From Chitinophagaceae bacterium (lineage in GTDB: Bacteria; Bacteroidota; Bacteroidia; Chitinophagales; Chitinophagaceae): a DNA stretch of 51,283 bases. The position numbers and the translations under genes were made by a program. Of the stretch, positions 1 to 8,351 are shown in pieces. A model generated the notes under the pieces. That model searched no databases. It was not told where the DNA came from and saw only the letters and a list, made by a program, of their open reading frames with translations. The DNA lies in NCBI GenBank assembly GCA_947476485.1, contig CANJQU010000016.1, forward strand, positions 1-51,283, given 5' to 3'. Position 1 is the stretch's first letter, and every line of letters starts with the position of its first letter.

Positions 1-2
1 CA

Positions 3-173
3 CCGGTTTTTGATATAGGGTTTATAGGAAAAACAGAATACTCGCTTACCAAGAGAGTGAAAGCGGGCTTGTCATACCGTAAGGGTGTAAACAATTTCAT
101 TAATCCGATAAATAAATACATTGACCGCGACTACTTACAGTTTCAGTTGAAATGCACCATATTTAATAAGTAG
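3..173 (+). CDS. C-terminal fragment of an outer-membrane beta-barrel protein (5' end outside window)
   Basis: An open frame enters from the left edge and ends at the TAG at 171-173, giving the last 56 residues of a protein. The tail alternates polar and aromatic or hydrophobic residues and contains SYRKGVNNFINPINKY followed by a closing strand QFQLKCTIF. This is how the last strands of Bacteroidota outer-membrane barrels usually look. A strong terminator follows at 199-231. The family cannot be named from this fragment, and the barrel assignment is an inference from strand pattern only. Confidence 0.5.
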   Translation, partial: PVFDIGFIGKTEYSLTKRVKAGLSYRKGVNNFINPINKYIDRDYLQFQLKCTIFNK

Positions 174-197
174 GGTTTCTTAAATTTGAAACACAAT

Positions 198-231
198 AGC
201 CCCGGTGACCAGATGCACCGGGGCTTTTTTT
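198..231 (+). terminator. Rho-independent terminator after the barrel fragment
   Basis: A perfect 9-bp GC-rich stem (199-207 with 216-224, arms GCCCCGGTG and CACCGGGGC) with an 8-base loop is followed directly by a T run at 225-231. It lies 25 bases after the stop of the partial gene and separates it from the methyltransferase gene. Confidence 0.85.
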
Positions 232-251
232 AGTAATGAATTGGATGATTG

Positions 252-875
252 GTGAGCAAAAACTATGATACCATAGCAGGGATCTATGACCGGCTGGCAC
301 GGATGGTGTACGGCAATACGATTGTTGCGGCGCAGCAATACCTTGCTGGCGCTGTCCCGCCAGATACGCATGTGCTCATAGTAGGCGGTGGAACCGGCTG
401 GATATTGGAAGAAATAACACGGATACATGCATCGGGAGTTAGCATAACGTATGTAGATCCATCTGCGAAGATGATCGCGCTTTCTCGTGCGCGGAATACC
501 GGCAGCAATAGAGTAACGTTCATTAATTCATCGATAGAAACAGCACGGACAGGTGAGGTTTACGATGTGGTAATGACACCTTTTCTATTCGACAATTTTT
601 CTGAACGCACAATGCGAGACATATTTGAGATCATAGACAACCATCTTACGCCCGGTGGCATTTGGTTATACAGTGACTTTCAAAATACGCGCGCCCTATG
701 GCAAAAGGCAATGTTGAAACTAATGTACCTGTTCTTTAGAGTGAGCTGCGGGATAGAGGCATCTTCACTCCCCGACACCGAAGCGTGCTTTGCTGATCAC
801 AAGTATACTATCCAGTCTCAAAAGGCGTTCTTGAATGGGTTCATTGCTTCAACGGTCTATGTAAAAGCGGATTAG
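252..875 (+). CDS. Class I SAM-dependent methyltransferase
   Basis: Encodes about 207 residues. Near residues 41-51 it has the SAM-binding motif I (VLIVGGGTGW). An acidic end of strand 2 follows (YVDPSAKM) and then VVMTPFLFDNFSERT, the usual order in a Rossmann-fold methyltransferase. The N-terminus NYDTIAGIYDRLARMVYG resembles the lid helix of UbiE/COQ5-type and related small-molecule methyltransferases. The substrate is not evident. No ATG is in frame upstream because a TGA lies at 246-248, so the start is the GTG at 252 or the TTG at 249. The stop abuts the ATG of the next gene, so the two are very likely co-transcribed. Confidence 0.82.
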   Translation: MSKNYDTIAGIYDRLARMVYGNTIVAAQQYLAGAVPPDTHVLIVGGGTGWILEEITRIHASGVSITYVDPSAKMIALSRARNTGSNRVTFINSSIETARTGEVYDVVMTPFLFDNFSERTMRDIFEIIDNHLTPGGIWLYSDFQNTRALWQKAMLKLMYLFFRVSCGIEASSLPDTEACFADHKYTIQSQKAFLNGFIASTVYVKAD

Positions 876-1331
876 ATGACAAAAATAGAACTGACCACGG
901 TTATTGATGCTCCTATAGAAAGATGTTTTGATCTTGCCAGGAGTATTGACCTGCACCTGCGGTCTACTGGAAACACTAAGGAAAGAGCTATTGCGGGCAG
1001 GACAACCGGGCTAATAGAGAAGGGCGAAACGGTAACATGGGAGGCAGTTCATTTTGGCATAAAGCAACAGTTAACCAGCCGGATAGGCGAGATGCGGCCA
1101 CCTTATTATTTCAGTGACGAAATGGTTAAGGGTGCGTTTAAGAGTTTATACCACGAACATTATTTTGAAACGTTGAGCGGAAAGACAGAAATGAGTGACG
1201 TGTTCATGTATGAAACTCCTTTGGGTGTTTTGGGTTCCTTGTTCGATATACTGGTACTGAAGCGGTATATGCGTGGTTTTTTGGAACAAAGAAATGCTGT
1301 TATCAAAAATGAAGCTGAGCGGAAAGGATAG
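876..1331 (+). CDS. SRPBCC (START-like) family protein
   Basis: A 151-residue protein that opens with the typical SRPBCC strand and helix (ELTTVIDAPIERCFDLARSIDLH). The middle has GETVTWEAVHFGIKQQLTSRI and the end is a long amphipathic helix (LKRYMRGFLEQRNAVIKNEAE), as in polyketide-cyclase or CoxG-like ligand-binding folds. It starts on the base after the methyltransferase stop. The tight coupling suggests a shared pathway, but no ligand or reaction can be read from the sequence. Confidence 0.8.
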   Translation: MTKIELTTVIDAPIERCFDLARSIDLHLRSTGNTKERAIAGRTTGLIEKGETVTWEAVHFGIKQQLTSRIGEMRPPYYFSDEMVKGAFKSLYHEHYFETLSGKTEMSDVFMYETPLGVLGSLFDILVLKRYMRGFLEQRNAVIKNEAERKG

Positions 1332-1334
1332 TTA

Positions 1335-1342
1335 TATCTTTG
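1335..1342 (+). promoter_or_regulatory. Probable -7 box (TAnnTTTG) for the M23 peptidase gene
   Basis: TATCTTTG fits the Bacteroidota -7 consensus and lies 18 bases before the ATG at 1361, just past the stop of the preceding gene. No clear -33 TTG was seen. Confidence 0.4.
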
Positions 1343-1360
1343 TTTGCAAGATAGCTAGTA

Positions 1361-3100
1361 ATGAAACTGATCGCGTATACCTTCTTATTGGTCCTGCCTT
1401 TATTCGTATCGGCACAGCAAAAGCCATCGGCTAATTCCGATTATCCCCAGGATTATTTTCGCAACCCGCTGGACATTCCCATACTTCTTGCTGGTAATTT
1501 CGGTGAGTGCCGCCCCGGGCATTTTCATAGCGGTGTAGACATAAAAACGCTTGGCAAGGAAAACGAACCGGTTCACGCCGCCGCAGATGGGTATATATCG
1601 CGCGTAAAGATGGAAAAAGGCGGCTTCGGACATGGGCTGTACATAATACACCCGAACGGTTATACAACGCTCTACGCGCACCTGAATGACTTTATGCCCG
1701 CATTGCAGAAATACCTGAGGAAGGAACAGTATGAAAAGAAACGCTGGGATGTGGACCTGCAGTTATCGCCCGGCCAGTTTCCCGTCAAAAAAGGGCAATT
1801 TATAGCCTGGAGTGGCAATACAGGTGGCTCAACCGCACCGCATTTGCACTTTGAGATCAGGAATACCAGGACCGAGCATCCATTGAACCCTGAGTTGTTT
1901 GGCTTGCCGATAGTAGATAATGTGCCGCCGGTACCAGTGGAAGTCGTCTTTTACAATGGAAATATTTACGATCAGGATCACCTGGCCATCACATTGTCGA
2001 AGAAAGGAAATATTTATAAGCCATTAAGAACGAGTAACGCACATAATCGAATTGATAATGATACGGTTGACATACCAAATGGTATTATTGGCGTGGGTAT
2101 CAATGTCGACGATTTCATGAATGGCAGTGAAAATACCCTCGCCTTTTATACTGCGACACTATACCTTGATGACAGTTTGCAAGCCCAGATAACTCTAGAT
2201 GATATCGGTTATGATGTTACACGGTATGTAAACGGTTATGCCGATTTTAGAACGAAAGAACAGCAGCACAAATGGGTGCAATGTCTTTTTCAGTTACCAG
2301 GTAATCATCTGGATGGAATATACACAAGGCTGAATATTAACAAAGGGAAACTGGACTTGGCGGGCGAAAGTAAAGCGCATAAAATAAGCATTGTCATTAC
2401 CGATGATAAGGGAAACAGCAGTACTATCTTGATTTTTGGCCAACCAAGTCCATCAGTAGATGAGGTTCCGCTAGAGAAGGGATGCATACCATTTGCGGCG
2501 AATAAGCCAAATGATTTCAGTAATCCCAATATCAGTTTCTCGTTGGATGCAAAGCAGCTTTATGATGATATTTGTTTCTCCTTTAAATCCGAGTCCTCTT
2601 CTTCGGTTTTTTCGGACAAGTACCAGCTCCATTATTCATTTGTGCCGTTGCATCATTACTTTGATCTGCAGATAAAACCTAATAAAACAATTGCATTTGG
2701 CCTTCGGAGTAAAGTGATAATGATGTACTCAAATGGTAAAAATGAAGACGGCCGGGCGGCTGCATTTGGTGATAATGGATGGTATAAAGCAAAGGTGCGC
2801 AACTTCGGCACATACTGGCTGGATATAGATACTACCGCGCCTGTAATTCACTCTATGCAAAGGAACGGAGCGAACTTAACCAAAGCAAAACTGATAGCCA
2901 TTGAAGCAAAGGATGACGCTACATCTGTAAAATCCTTCAGCGGCTATATAGACGGCAAATGGGTTTGTTTTGAGCAGCGTAGCAACACATTCTTTTACAA
3001 GTTTGATGAGCACTGCCCAAAGGGGAAGCACAAACTGGTATTCAAAGCAGCGGATGAGAATGGGAACGAAGCCGTGTTTAATCTAAACTTCACACGATAA
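1361..3100 (+). CDS. Secreted M23-family metallopeptidase (LytM-type)
   Basis: A 579-residue protein with a signal peptide (MKLIAYTFLLVLPLFVSAQ, cut after A18). The zinc peptidase domain spans about residues 45-185. It contains GHFHSGVDI, with ligands H56 and D60, and the H-x-H pair H161/H163 in PHLHFEIRN. The Gly-rich YIIHPNGYTTLYAHL lies between them. M23 enzymes cut peptidoglycan cross-bridges or act in envelope remodelling. The remaining 390 residues are predicted beta-rich with no domain I can name, and this long C-terminal extension is common in Bacteroidota M23 proteins. It probably starts a new transcription unit that continues into bcp 11 bases downstream. Confidence 0.92.
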   Translation: MKLIAYTFLLVLPLFVSAQQKPSANSDYPQDYFRNPLDIPILLAGNFGECRPGHFHSGVDIKTLGKENEPVHAAADGYISRVKMEKGGFGHGLYIIHPNGYTTLYAHLNDFMPALQKYLRKEQYEKKRWDVDLQLSPGQFPVKKGQFIAWSGNTGGSTAPHLHFEIRNTRTEHPLNPELFGLPIVDNVPPVPVEVVFYNGNIYDQDHLAITLSKKGNIYKPLRTSNAHNRIDNDTVDIPNGIIGVGINVDDFMNGSENTLAFYTATLYLDDSLQAQITLDDIGYDVTRYVNGYADFRTKEQQHKWVQCLFQLPGNHLDGIYTRLNINKGKLDLAGESKAHKISIVITDDKGNSSTILIFGQPSPSVDEVPLEKGCIPFAANKPNDFSNPNISFSLDAKQLYDDICFSFKSESSSSVFSDKYQLHYSFVPLHHYFDLQIKPNKTIAFGLRSKVIMMYSNGKNEDGRAAAFGDNGWYKAKVRNFGTYWLDIDTTAPVIHSMQRNGANLTKAKLIAIEAKDDATSVKSFSGYIDGKWVCFEQRSNTFFYKFDEHCPKGKHKLVFKAADENGNEAVFNLNFTR

Positions 3101-3111
3101 AAAATTGATCA

Positions 3112-3573
3112 ATGACACTACAACAAGGCGATAAAGCACCGGATTTTAAGGCCAAAGACCAGGATGGAAATATGCGGCAGCTTAAGGATTTCAAAGGACG
3201 CAAGGTGGTATTATACTTCTATCCCCAGGATGATACCGAGACCTGCACCAAGGAGGCTTGTAACCTGCGGGATAATTATGTTGCGCTTAAAAAGAAAGGT
3301 ATTGTTGTGCTTGGTGTAAGCCCGGATGACGAGAAGAGCCATAAAAAGTTTGAGAAAAAGTACACGTTGCCATTCACGCTACTCGCTGATACGGAGCATA
3401 AAATGGTGAATGACTATGGTGTGTGGGCAGAGAAAACACTATTTGGTCATACCTATATGGGCGTGTTGCGAACGACCTTTCTTATTGATGAAAAAGGGAA
3501 AATAGAACATATAATAGAGAAGGTGAAAAGCAAAACCCACAGCGAGCAGATCATACAGGTGTGGGGCATATAA
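3112..3573 (+). CDS. bcp: Thioredoxin-dependent thiol peroxidase (Bcp/PrxQ)
   Basis: A 153-residue peroxiredoxin, the normal length for Bcp. The peroxidatic cysteine C45 and resolving cysteine C50 lie in YPQDDTETCTKEACNLRD, the PrxQ five-residue spacing. The N-terminal GDKAPDFKAKDQDG and the later GVSPDDEKSHKKFEKKY are family hallmarks. The enzyme reduces hydrogen peroxide and organic hydroperoxides in the cytoplasm using thioredoxin. It follows the M23 gene by 11 bases and is closed by a long hairpin at 3604-3637. Confidence 0.95.
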   Translation: MTLQQGDKAPDFKAKDQDGNMRQLKDFKGRKVVLYFYPQDDTETCTKEACNLRDNYVALKKKGIVVLGVSPDDEKSHKKFEKKYTLPFTLLADTEHKMVNDYGVWAEKTLFGHTYMGVLRTTFLIDEKGKIEHIIEKVKSKTHSEQIIQVWGI

Positions 3574-3603
3574 AATTGCGGAAAAGAAAGTTATCGCAAA
3601 AGA

Positions 3604-3637
3604 GAAACCGTCCTGAAAGTGATTTCGGGACGGTTTC
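3604..3637. terminator. Long hairpin between convergent genes bcp and rpoZ
   Basis: Arms 3604-3618 and 3623-3637 form a near-perfect 15-bp stem (one T-G wobble) capped by a GTGA tetraloop of the GNRA class. It lies 30 bases past bcp and 23 bases past the end of rpoZ on the other strand. There is no clear T run, so termination is inferred from position and stability. Confidence 0.6.
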
Positions 3638-3660
3638 GTATTATGAGTAGGTATGAAATA

Positions 3661-3984
3661 CTACTTTTTCCGGTAGTATATCTGGTCTTCGTTGAATTCA
3701 GTCATAGCCTGCAAAGGAGCATTAGCCATGCGCTCATAAATGCGCGATATTTCTATCTGCTCTTTATTTTCATGCACTTCTTCCAGGTTATCGCCATGCA
3801 CGGTAAACTCATCAAGTTTGCGATGAAGTTCTTCCTTCATATTCACAGATATCTGGTTTGCCCGGCGCGATATTACTACGATAGATTCGTAAAGGTTGCC
3901 GGTTTTCTCTTTCAGTGCGATCACATCACGTGTTTCTATCAGTGCGTTAATTGATGACAGTGATCTTCTATTTGTGCTGCTCAT
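3661..3984 (-). CDS. rpoZ: DNA-directed RNA polymerase subunit omega (Bacteroidota type)
   Basis: A 107-residue protein whose core matches the Bacteroidota omega/Rpb6 family: KTGNLYESIVVISRRANQI, then KEELHRKLDEF, then LEEVHENKEQIEISRIYERM and a tail EFNEDQIYYRKK. Omega helps assemble and stabilise the core polymerase by latching beta-prime. The start codon overlaps the 3' end of bamD by 17 bases. The bamD-rpoZ order is a common Bacteroidota arrangement, so the pair is probably one transcript. Confidence 0.9.
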   Translation of the reverse strand: MSSTNRRSLSSINALIETRDVIALKEKTGNLYESIVVISRRANQISVNMKEELHRKLDEFTVHGDNLEEVHENKEQIEISRIYERMANAPLQAMTEFNEDQIYYRKK

Positions 3985-4786
3985 TGCGTATTTTTTTTAT
4001 GTTATTGTCTACTTCAGTATATAGCTTATTCGCGTCCGCAAGATACGAAGAATGCGGATAAGAATCTTTTAATTCATTGTAGGCGCTGATTGCGTTAGAA
4101 AAACGCTCTTCTTGCTTTTCCGCAATACTTACCCGTGCATATTTATACATCGCTCTCATGATCATGTACTGGTAGAGGTCTGCATTGGGAGATTCCGGGT
4201 AGTTGCGAAGCACGCTCTTATACGCAACAGTGGCCGCTTTGAATTGGCTGATGTTGTAGTATAACTTAGCTGCATCGGCCTGCTTTACTTCCAGTTTTTT
4301 ACGAGACTCATCGATGTATTTGTTTGCCTCAGCCATCCTGGTAGACTTGGGATACCTGTTCACATAAGATTGCAGCGCTTCCAGAGATTTCACGGTGTTC
4401 GTCTGGTCCAGCGAGTATTTAGGAGCATACTTGTACAGGCACACAGCACTCATGAACTCGCATTCTTCCGCATCTTTGCTGATAGGAAAGTACTCTGTAA
4501 AGTTCTTGAAGTAATAGGACGCTTCGACATAGTCTTTCAGATAATAGAACGTATACGCGTATTTGTAAAACAGCGCCTCATAATTGCGTGTACTTTTCAT
4601 TACCGGCATCAGCTCCTTGTAAAGCTCGTTAGCATGCTGGTATTGTTTCTTATCGAAATACTCATTGGCCTTTGTAAGCTTGTAGTTTACGTCATTGCTT
4701 TTACGGATCTTTTCAAATCCGCCGCATGAGCTAAACAGCACGACAATAAGCGATAAATACAATAAACTCCTAAAGTGAAATTGCAT
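3968..4786 (-). CDS. bamD: Outer membrane protein assembly factor BamD (lipoprotein)
   Basis: Encodes 272 residues. A lipoprotein signal ends in the lipobox LFSSC (acylated Cys21). TPR-like helices follow (YFDKKQYQHANELYKEL, YEALFYKYAYTFYYLKDYVEASYYFKNFTEYFP, YPKSTRMAEANKYIDE). BamD is the essential lipoprotein partner of BamA in folding outer-membrane barrels. The ATG at 4784-4786 is preferred over the TTG four codons upstream, because that TTG overlaps the likely -7 box at 4796-4803. Confidence 0.92.
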   Translation of the reverse strand: MQFHFRSLLYLSLIVVLFSSCGGFEKIRKSNDVNYKLTKANEYFDKKQYQHANELYKELMPVMKSTRNYEALFYKYAYTFYYLKDYVEASYYFKNFTEYFPISKDAEECEFMSAVCLYKYAPKYSLDQTNTVKSLEALQSYVNRYPKSTRMAEANKYIDESRKKLEVKQADAAKLYYNISQFKAATVAYKSVLRNYPESPNADLYQYMIMRAMYKYARVSIAEKQEERFSNAISAYNELKDSYPHSSYLADANKLYTEVDNNIKKIRNEQHK

Positions 4787-4795
4787 ATGGGGACG

Positions 4796-4803
4796 CAAAT
4801 ATA
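4796..4803 (-). promoter_or_regulatory. Probable -7 box (TAnnTTTG) for bamD-rpoZ
   Basis: On the minus strand TATATTTG lies 9 bases before the bamD ATG, which would give a very short leader. No convincing -33 element was seen. Confidence 0.35.
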
Positions 4804-4930
4804 TTGAAAAAACGGGTTTTTTTTCCCGTGGAAAAGTTAAAAAGGGACTTCATTTGTTAAATAGACGTATCCGGATAATGAATTATCCTTATGAATTTGT
4901 GTGAATGAGTGAATAAACGAGACCGGTCGA

Positions 4931-4962
4931 TTTGACTTAACTGTACCGCTGCCGTACATTTG
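4931..4962 (+). promoter_or_regulatory. Bacteroidota-type promoter of glnS
   Basis: A -33 TTTG (4931-4934) and a -7 TACATTTG (4955-4962) are separated by 20 bases, a full match to the Bacteroidota sigma-ABfr consensus. The -7 box ends 19 bases before the glnS ATG. Confidence 0.7.
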
Positions 4963-4981
4963 TAACCATATTCAACAACTA

Positions 4982-6649
4982 ATGAGCGAAGAAAGATCAC
5001 TGAATTTCCTGGAAGAAATAATAGAAAATGATATCGAGATGGGCGCTAACGATGGTCGTGTGCATACACGTTTCCCTCCTGAGCCAAATGGTTACCTGCA
5101 CATAGGGCATGCTACATCGATCTGTCTGAATTTCGGGTTGGCAAAGAAATATAGTGGTAAATGCAACCTGCGCTTTGATGATACCAACCCGGTTACAGAG
5201 GAAACAGAATACGTTGAAAGCATTAAGAATGATATAAAGTGGCTTGGATTTACATGGGATAACGAGTTATACGCATCGGATTATTTTGAACAACTGTATG
5301 ATTTTGCCGTACAGCTTATCAGAAAGGGTCTGGCGTATGTGGATGATAGTACTGCAGAGGAAATAGCAGCAACCAAGGGATCGCTGGTGACGCCGGGTAT
5401 AAACAGCCCATATCGCGAGCGTACTGTGGACGAGAACCTTCAGCTATTTGCTGATATGCGTGCCGGAAAGTACAAAGACGGAGAGAAAACGCTCCGTGCC
5501 AAAGTAGATATGGCTCACCCCAACCTGCTGATGCGTGACCCGCTCATGTATCGCATTAAGCATGAGCATCACCACCGCACTGGCGATAAGTGGTGTATCT
5601 ACCCTATGTACGACTATGCCCATGGGCAGAGCGACAGTATCGAGCAGATAACGCATTCTATTTGTACACTTGAGTTCATACATCATCGTCCCCTTTACGA
5701 TTGGTTCATAGCGCAGTTGGGAATATTTCCATCGCACCAATATGAGTTTGCCCGTCGCAATCTGACGTATACAGTAATGAGCAAGCGCAAGCTGTTGCAA
5801 CTGGTTAATGAAAATCATGTAACCGGTTGGGATGATCCACGTATGCCCACAGTGAGTGGTATGCGCCGCAGAGGGTATACGCCCGAGGCCATTCGTCAGT
5901 TTTGCGATACCATTGGGATTGCAAAACGCGAGAATATTACGGACATAAGCATGCTGGAGTTTTGTGTGCGCGAACATCTGAATAAAACGGCTAATCGTGT
6001 GATGGCAGTGCTTGATCCGGTGAAGCTGGTGATCACAAATTATCCCGGCGGCCAGGAAGATGTTTTTGATATTGAGAATAACCCCGAAGACCCTAATGGC
6101 GGTACACGTAAAGTTCCGTTTAGTAACGAGCTGTGGATAGAACGCGAAGATTTTATGGAGGAGGCTCCGAAGAAGTTTTTCAGGCTGGCTCCCGGAAATT
6201 TAGTACGGCTTAAGGGGGCATTCATTGTGAAATGCGAAGGTTGTAAAAAAGATGATAGCGGAAATATTACAGAAGTGCATTGTACTTATCTGCCTGAAAG
6301 TAAAAGTGGTCATGACACCAGCGGACTGACCGTAAAAGGAACAATACACTGGGTTAGTATTGCACATGCTAAGACAGCCGAGGTACGGATGTACGACCGT
6401 TTGTTCAGGGTAGAAGACCCATCGAGCGAAGAAGGAAATTTTAAAGATTATATCAATCCGGACTCAATGCAAATCATTCCGTCGGTTTACATAGAGCCTG
6501 CGCTTGCAGATGCTGTTCCGGGTGACAGAGTCCAATTTATGAGGAAGGGATATTTCTGCGTGGACACTGAAAGTAAACCTGGAAAGCTGGTATTCAATCG
6601 TACAGTAACGCTGAAGGATGCATGGGCAAAGGAGGTAAAGAGAGGCTAG
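4982..6649 (+). CDS. glnS: Glutamine--tRNA ligase (GlnRS)
   Basis: A 555-residue class I aminoacyl-tRNA synthetase of the usual GlnRS length. The HIGH signature is at residues 40-43 ([17 protein letters not shown]) and the KMSKS loop is VMSKRK starting at residue 266. LRFDDTNP and the C-terminal anticodon-binding beta-barrels ([15 protein letters not shown] and [19 protein letters not shown]) are also present. It charges tRNA-Gln with glutamine, so this organism does not depend only on the transamidation route. It stands alone on the plus strand behind a strong promoter. Confidence 0.97.
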   Translation: MSEERSLNFLEEIIENDIEMGANDGRVHTRFPPEPNGYLHIGHATSICLNFGLAKKYSGKCNLRFDDTNPVTEETEYVESIKNDIKWLGFTWDNELYASDYFEQLYDFAVQLIRKGLAYVDDSTAEEIAATKGSLVTPGINSPYRERTVDENLQLFADMRAGKYKDGEKTLRAKVDMAHPNLLMRDPLMYRIKHEHHHRTGDKWCIYPMYDYAHGQSDSIEQITHSICTLEFIHHRPLYDWFIAQLGIFPSHQYEFARRNLTYTVMSKRKLLQLVNENHVTGWDDPRMPTVSGMRRRGYTPEAIRQFCDTIGIAKRENITDISMLEFCVREHLNKTANRVMAVLDPVKLVITNYPGGQEDVFDIENNPEDPNGGTRKVPFSNELWIEREDFMEEAPKKFFRLAPGNLVRLKGAFIVKCEGCKKDDSGNITEVHCTYLPESKSGHDTSGLTVKGTIHWVSIAHAKTAEVRMYDRLFRVEDPSSEEGNFKDYINPDSMQIIPSVYIEPALADAVPGDRVQFMRKGYFCVDTESKPGKLVFNRTVTLKDAWAKEVKRG

Positions 6650-6730
6650 TATTATCTAATGTTTAAACCATATCAATGGTCAGACTCCCTGCAGATAGTA
6701 CCGCTTCACAAAATATAATTGATAAGATCA

Positions 6731-6761
6731 GAATTGACAACTTTCTAAAAGTTGTCAATTC
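6731..6761. terminator. Perfect inverted repeat between glnS and the MbcA/ParS-domain gene
   Basis: Arms 6731-6744 and 6748-6761 form a perfect 14-bp stem with a 3-base loop. It lies 82 bases after glnS and 25 bases after the convergent antitoxin-like gene. It is AT-rich, with no T run on either strand, so its role as terminator is inferred; a protein-binding palindrome is an alternative. Confidence 0.45.
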
Positions 6762-6785
6762 CTGGTCACCCAACCGCAGATTATT

Positions 6786-6989
6786 TCACGCCAATATCCC
6801 ATGTTGTATCCTGCCTAATTCGTCAAGGATCATAGTAATACCATCAGCGGTACTTAAAAATTCTTTAGGCTTCTTGTTGCCAAATGGAAGCAAAACAGTA
6901 TCCTGCCACTGTTCGAATTCCTTCAAACTGCCAAACATCTCTATACCTCTGTTATAGAGTTCCATAGAATTATGTTCTCTTGTTTTCAT
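6786..6989 (-). CDS. Stand-alone MbcA/ParS/Xre toxin-binding domain protein (orphan antitoxin-like)
   Basis: A 67-residue protein made up almost entirely of the Xre/MbcA/ParS toxin-binding domain. It has RGIEMFGSLKEFEQWQ, then LLPFGNKKPKEFLSTADGI, then the closing LDELGRIQHGILA. In RES-Xre and MbcT-MbcA modules this domain follows an N-terminal HTH region and binds the RES-type toxin. Here an in-frame stop about 30 bases upstream of the ATG rules out an N-terminal HTH, and no RES toxin gene lies on either side. It may be a remnant or a solo domain acting in trans. The domain call is strong; the function is not known. Confidence 0.72.
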   Translation of the reverse strand: MKTREHNSMELYNRGIEMFGSLKEFEQWQDTVLLPFGNKKPKEFLSTADGITMILDELGRIQHGILA

Positions 6990-7042
6990 TCCGGCTTTTG
7001 GCGGGTTTTCTTATATAAATTTAAGAAAAATCCGTTGAAATC

Positions 7043-7423
7043 TTACATCCCCGCTATCATACTAATCTCCACATTTACGCCCTTCGGCAGTCCGGAAACC
7101 TGTACTGTTTCGCGGGCAGGCGCAGATTCTTTAAAATAGCTACCGTAGACTTCATTGACATTTGCAAATTGCCCCATGTCCATAAGAAAGATGGAGGTTT
7201 TAAGCACGTTGGCAAAGGTCATTCCTGCTTCTGTTAATATTGCTTCGAGATTTTTCATAACCTGGGTAGCTTCGGTTTTGATGTCCCCATGTACCAGGTT
7301 TCCTGAGTGGGGATCTAAGGCGATCTGTCCGGATATAAACAAAAGGTTGCCAAATTGTACGGCTTGGTTATACGGCCCTATCGGGGCTGGTGCATGTTCT
7401 GTACGAATGATTTTCTTTTCCAT
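7043..7423 (-). CDS. ridA: RidA family reactive intermediate/imine deaminase
   Basis: From the ATG at 7421-7423 it encodes 126 residues, the normal RidA length. Hallmarks are APAPIGPYNQAVQFGNLLFISGQIALDP, then ATQVMKNLEAILTEAG, and the C-terminal PARETVQVSGLPKGVNVEISMIA with the conserved arginine that binds the substrate carboxylate. RidA hydrolyses reactive enamine/imine intermediates made by PLP enzymes. A longer reading adds 13 residues (MVCKCKKQITFAT) that are not typical of the family and overlap promoter-like sequence, so it was not used. Divergent from tsaB. Confidence 0.92.
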   Translation of the reverse strand: MEKKIIRTEHAPAPIGPYNQAVQFGNLLFISGQIALDPHSGNLVHGDIKTEATQVMKNLEAILTEAGMTFANVLKTSIFLMDMGQFANVNEVYGSYFKESAPARETVQVSGLPKGVNVEISMIAGM

Positions 7424-7425
7424 AG

Positions 7426-7454
7426 TTGCAAAAGTAATCTGCTTCTTACATTTG
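7426..7454 (+). promoter_or_regulatory. Probable promoter of tsaB
   Basis: TTG (7426-7428) and TACATTTG (7447-7454) are spaced 18 bases apart on the plus strand, leaving a leader of about 50 bases before the tsaB ATG. On the opposite strand TACTTTTG (7429-7436) could serve ridA, so the two promoters would overlap. Confidence 0.45.
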
Positions 7455-7511
7455 CACACCATTTTATAAAGCGGCGTTCGATCCGTCCTTTAAATTACAA
7501 AATATTTTCGG

Positions 7512-8165
7512 ATGAAATACATATTACATATTGATACTTCGACTGATATCGGAACGATCGCATTGAGCGGGGATGGTAGAATTTTATCGTACTTGCGCAC
7601 AACTGAAACACGAAATCATGCAGGAGTAATAAATAATATGATCGAGAGGGTCATAAGTGATATGAAGATCACGCTAGAACAATTAAGTGCAATTTCAGTA
7701 TGTGCCGGCCCGGGCTCGTATACCGGGTTACGAATAGGGGTGGCCACGGCCAAAGGTTTATGTTATGCGCTCGATAAACCATTGATGCTTGATAATAAAC
7801 TTACTTTACTTGCATATGGAGCCTATAGGGAATTTCCTTCGCTAGATCAATATATATCGTTATTGACAGCACGGGAGAAAGAGTACTTTCTGGCTGTTTA
7901 TAATGGAGACTTTACTGTTAAAGTGTTGCCGCAACACATCTCGGAAGACCAATTAACCCATTTGATCGACCGAAAGGGACAGGCCCGTATTATCACAGAT
8001 GCACCGGAATTGGTCTCAGATAATAATTTGCAAATTGAGTCAGACACGACCATAGACCTAAGTTCATGGGCTTTTTACAGTTTTGATAAATATAATTATA
8101 ATCACTTTGTAAGTCTGCCGGAGGCCGAGCCATTCTATCTGAAGCAAGTTTATACGCATAAATGA
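7512..8165 (+). CDS. tsaB: tRNA threonylcarbamoyladenosine biosynthesis protein TsaB
   Basis: A 217-residue member of the ASKHA-fold TsaB/YeaZ family. The N-terminal phosphate-binding region reads HIDTSTDIGTIALSGDG, and the family signature is VCAGPGSYTGLRIGVATAKGL near residues 65-85. TsaB pairs with TsaD and TsaE to attach the threonylcarbamoyl group to A37 of ANN-decoding tRNAs. Partners are not in the window, which is normal. It is a single gene divergent from ridA. Confidence 0.94.
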   Translation: MKYILHIDTSTDIGTIALSGDGRILSYLRTTETRNHAGVINNMIERVISDMKITLEQLSAISVCAGPGSYTGLRIGVATAKGLCYALDKPLMLDNKLTLLAYGAYREFPSLDQYISLLTAREKEYFLAVYNGDFTVKVLPQHISEDQLTHLIDRKGQARIITDAPELVSDNNLQIESDTTIDLSSWAFYSFDKYNYNHFVSLPEAEPFYLKQVYTHK

Positions 8166-8270
8166 TTGATAGCTAATTATCCATCTATTTTTATTGACTA
8201 TCTATGATTGTTTTAACGCAGACTTAACATTTTCCGCAAATAATATGTGTTTCATATCGCTTTAAATGCG

Positions 8271-8278
8271 TATGTTTG
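8271..8278 (+). promoter_or_regulatory. Probable -7 box for the ArsR-type regulator
   Basis: TATGTTTG fits TAnnTTTG and lies 73 bases before the ATG at 8352. The 186-base gap before this gene is AT-rich and otherwise featureless; no clear -33 element was seen. Confidence 0.4.
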
Positions 8279-8351
8279 CAAAAATATTCATATAGTTTAT
8301 ATTGTAGGGATAGAAAAACAATTTTTTTAATCAAATCGTAAAATTAAATTA

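Noticed and set aside
7424-7462. Longer N-terminus for RidA
   Set aside because: It adds MVCKCKKQITFAT, not seen in the family, and overlaps divergent promoter elements; the ATG at 7421-7423 gives the normal length.
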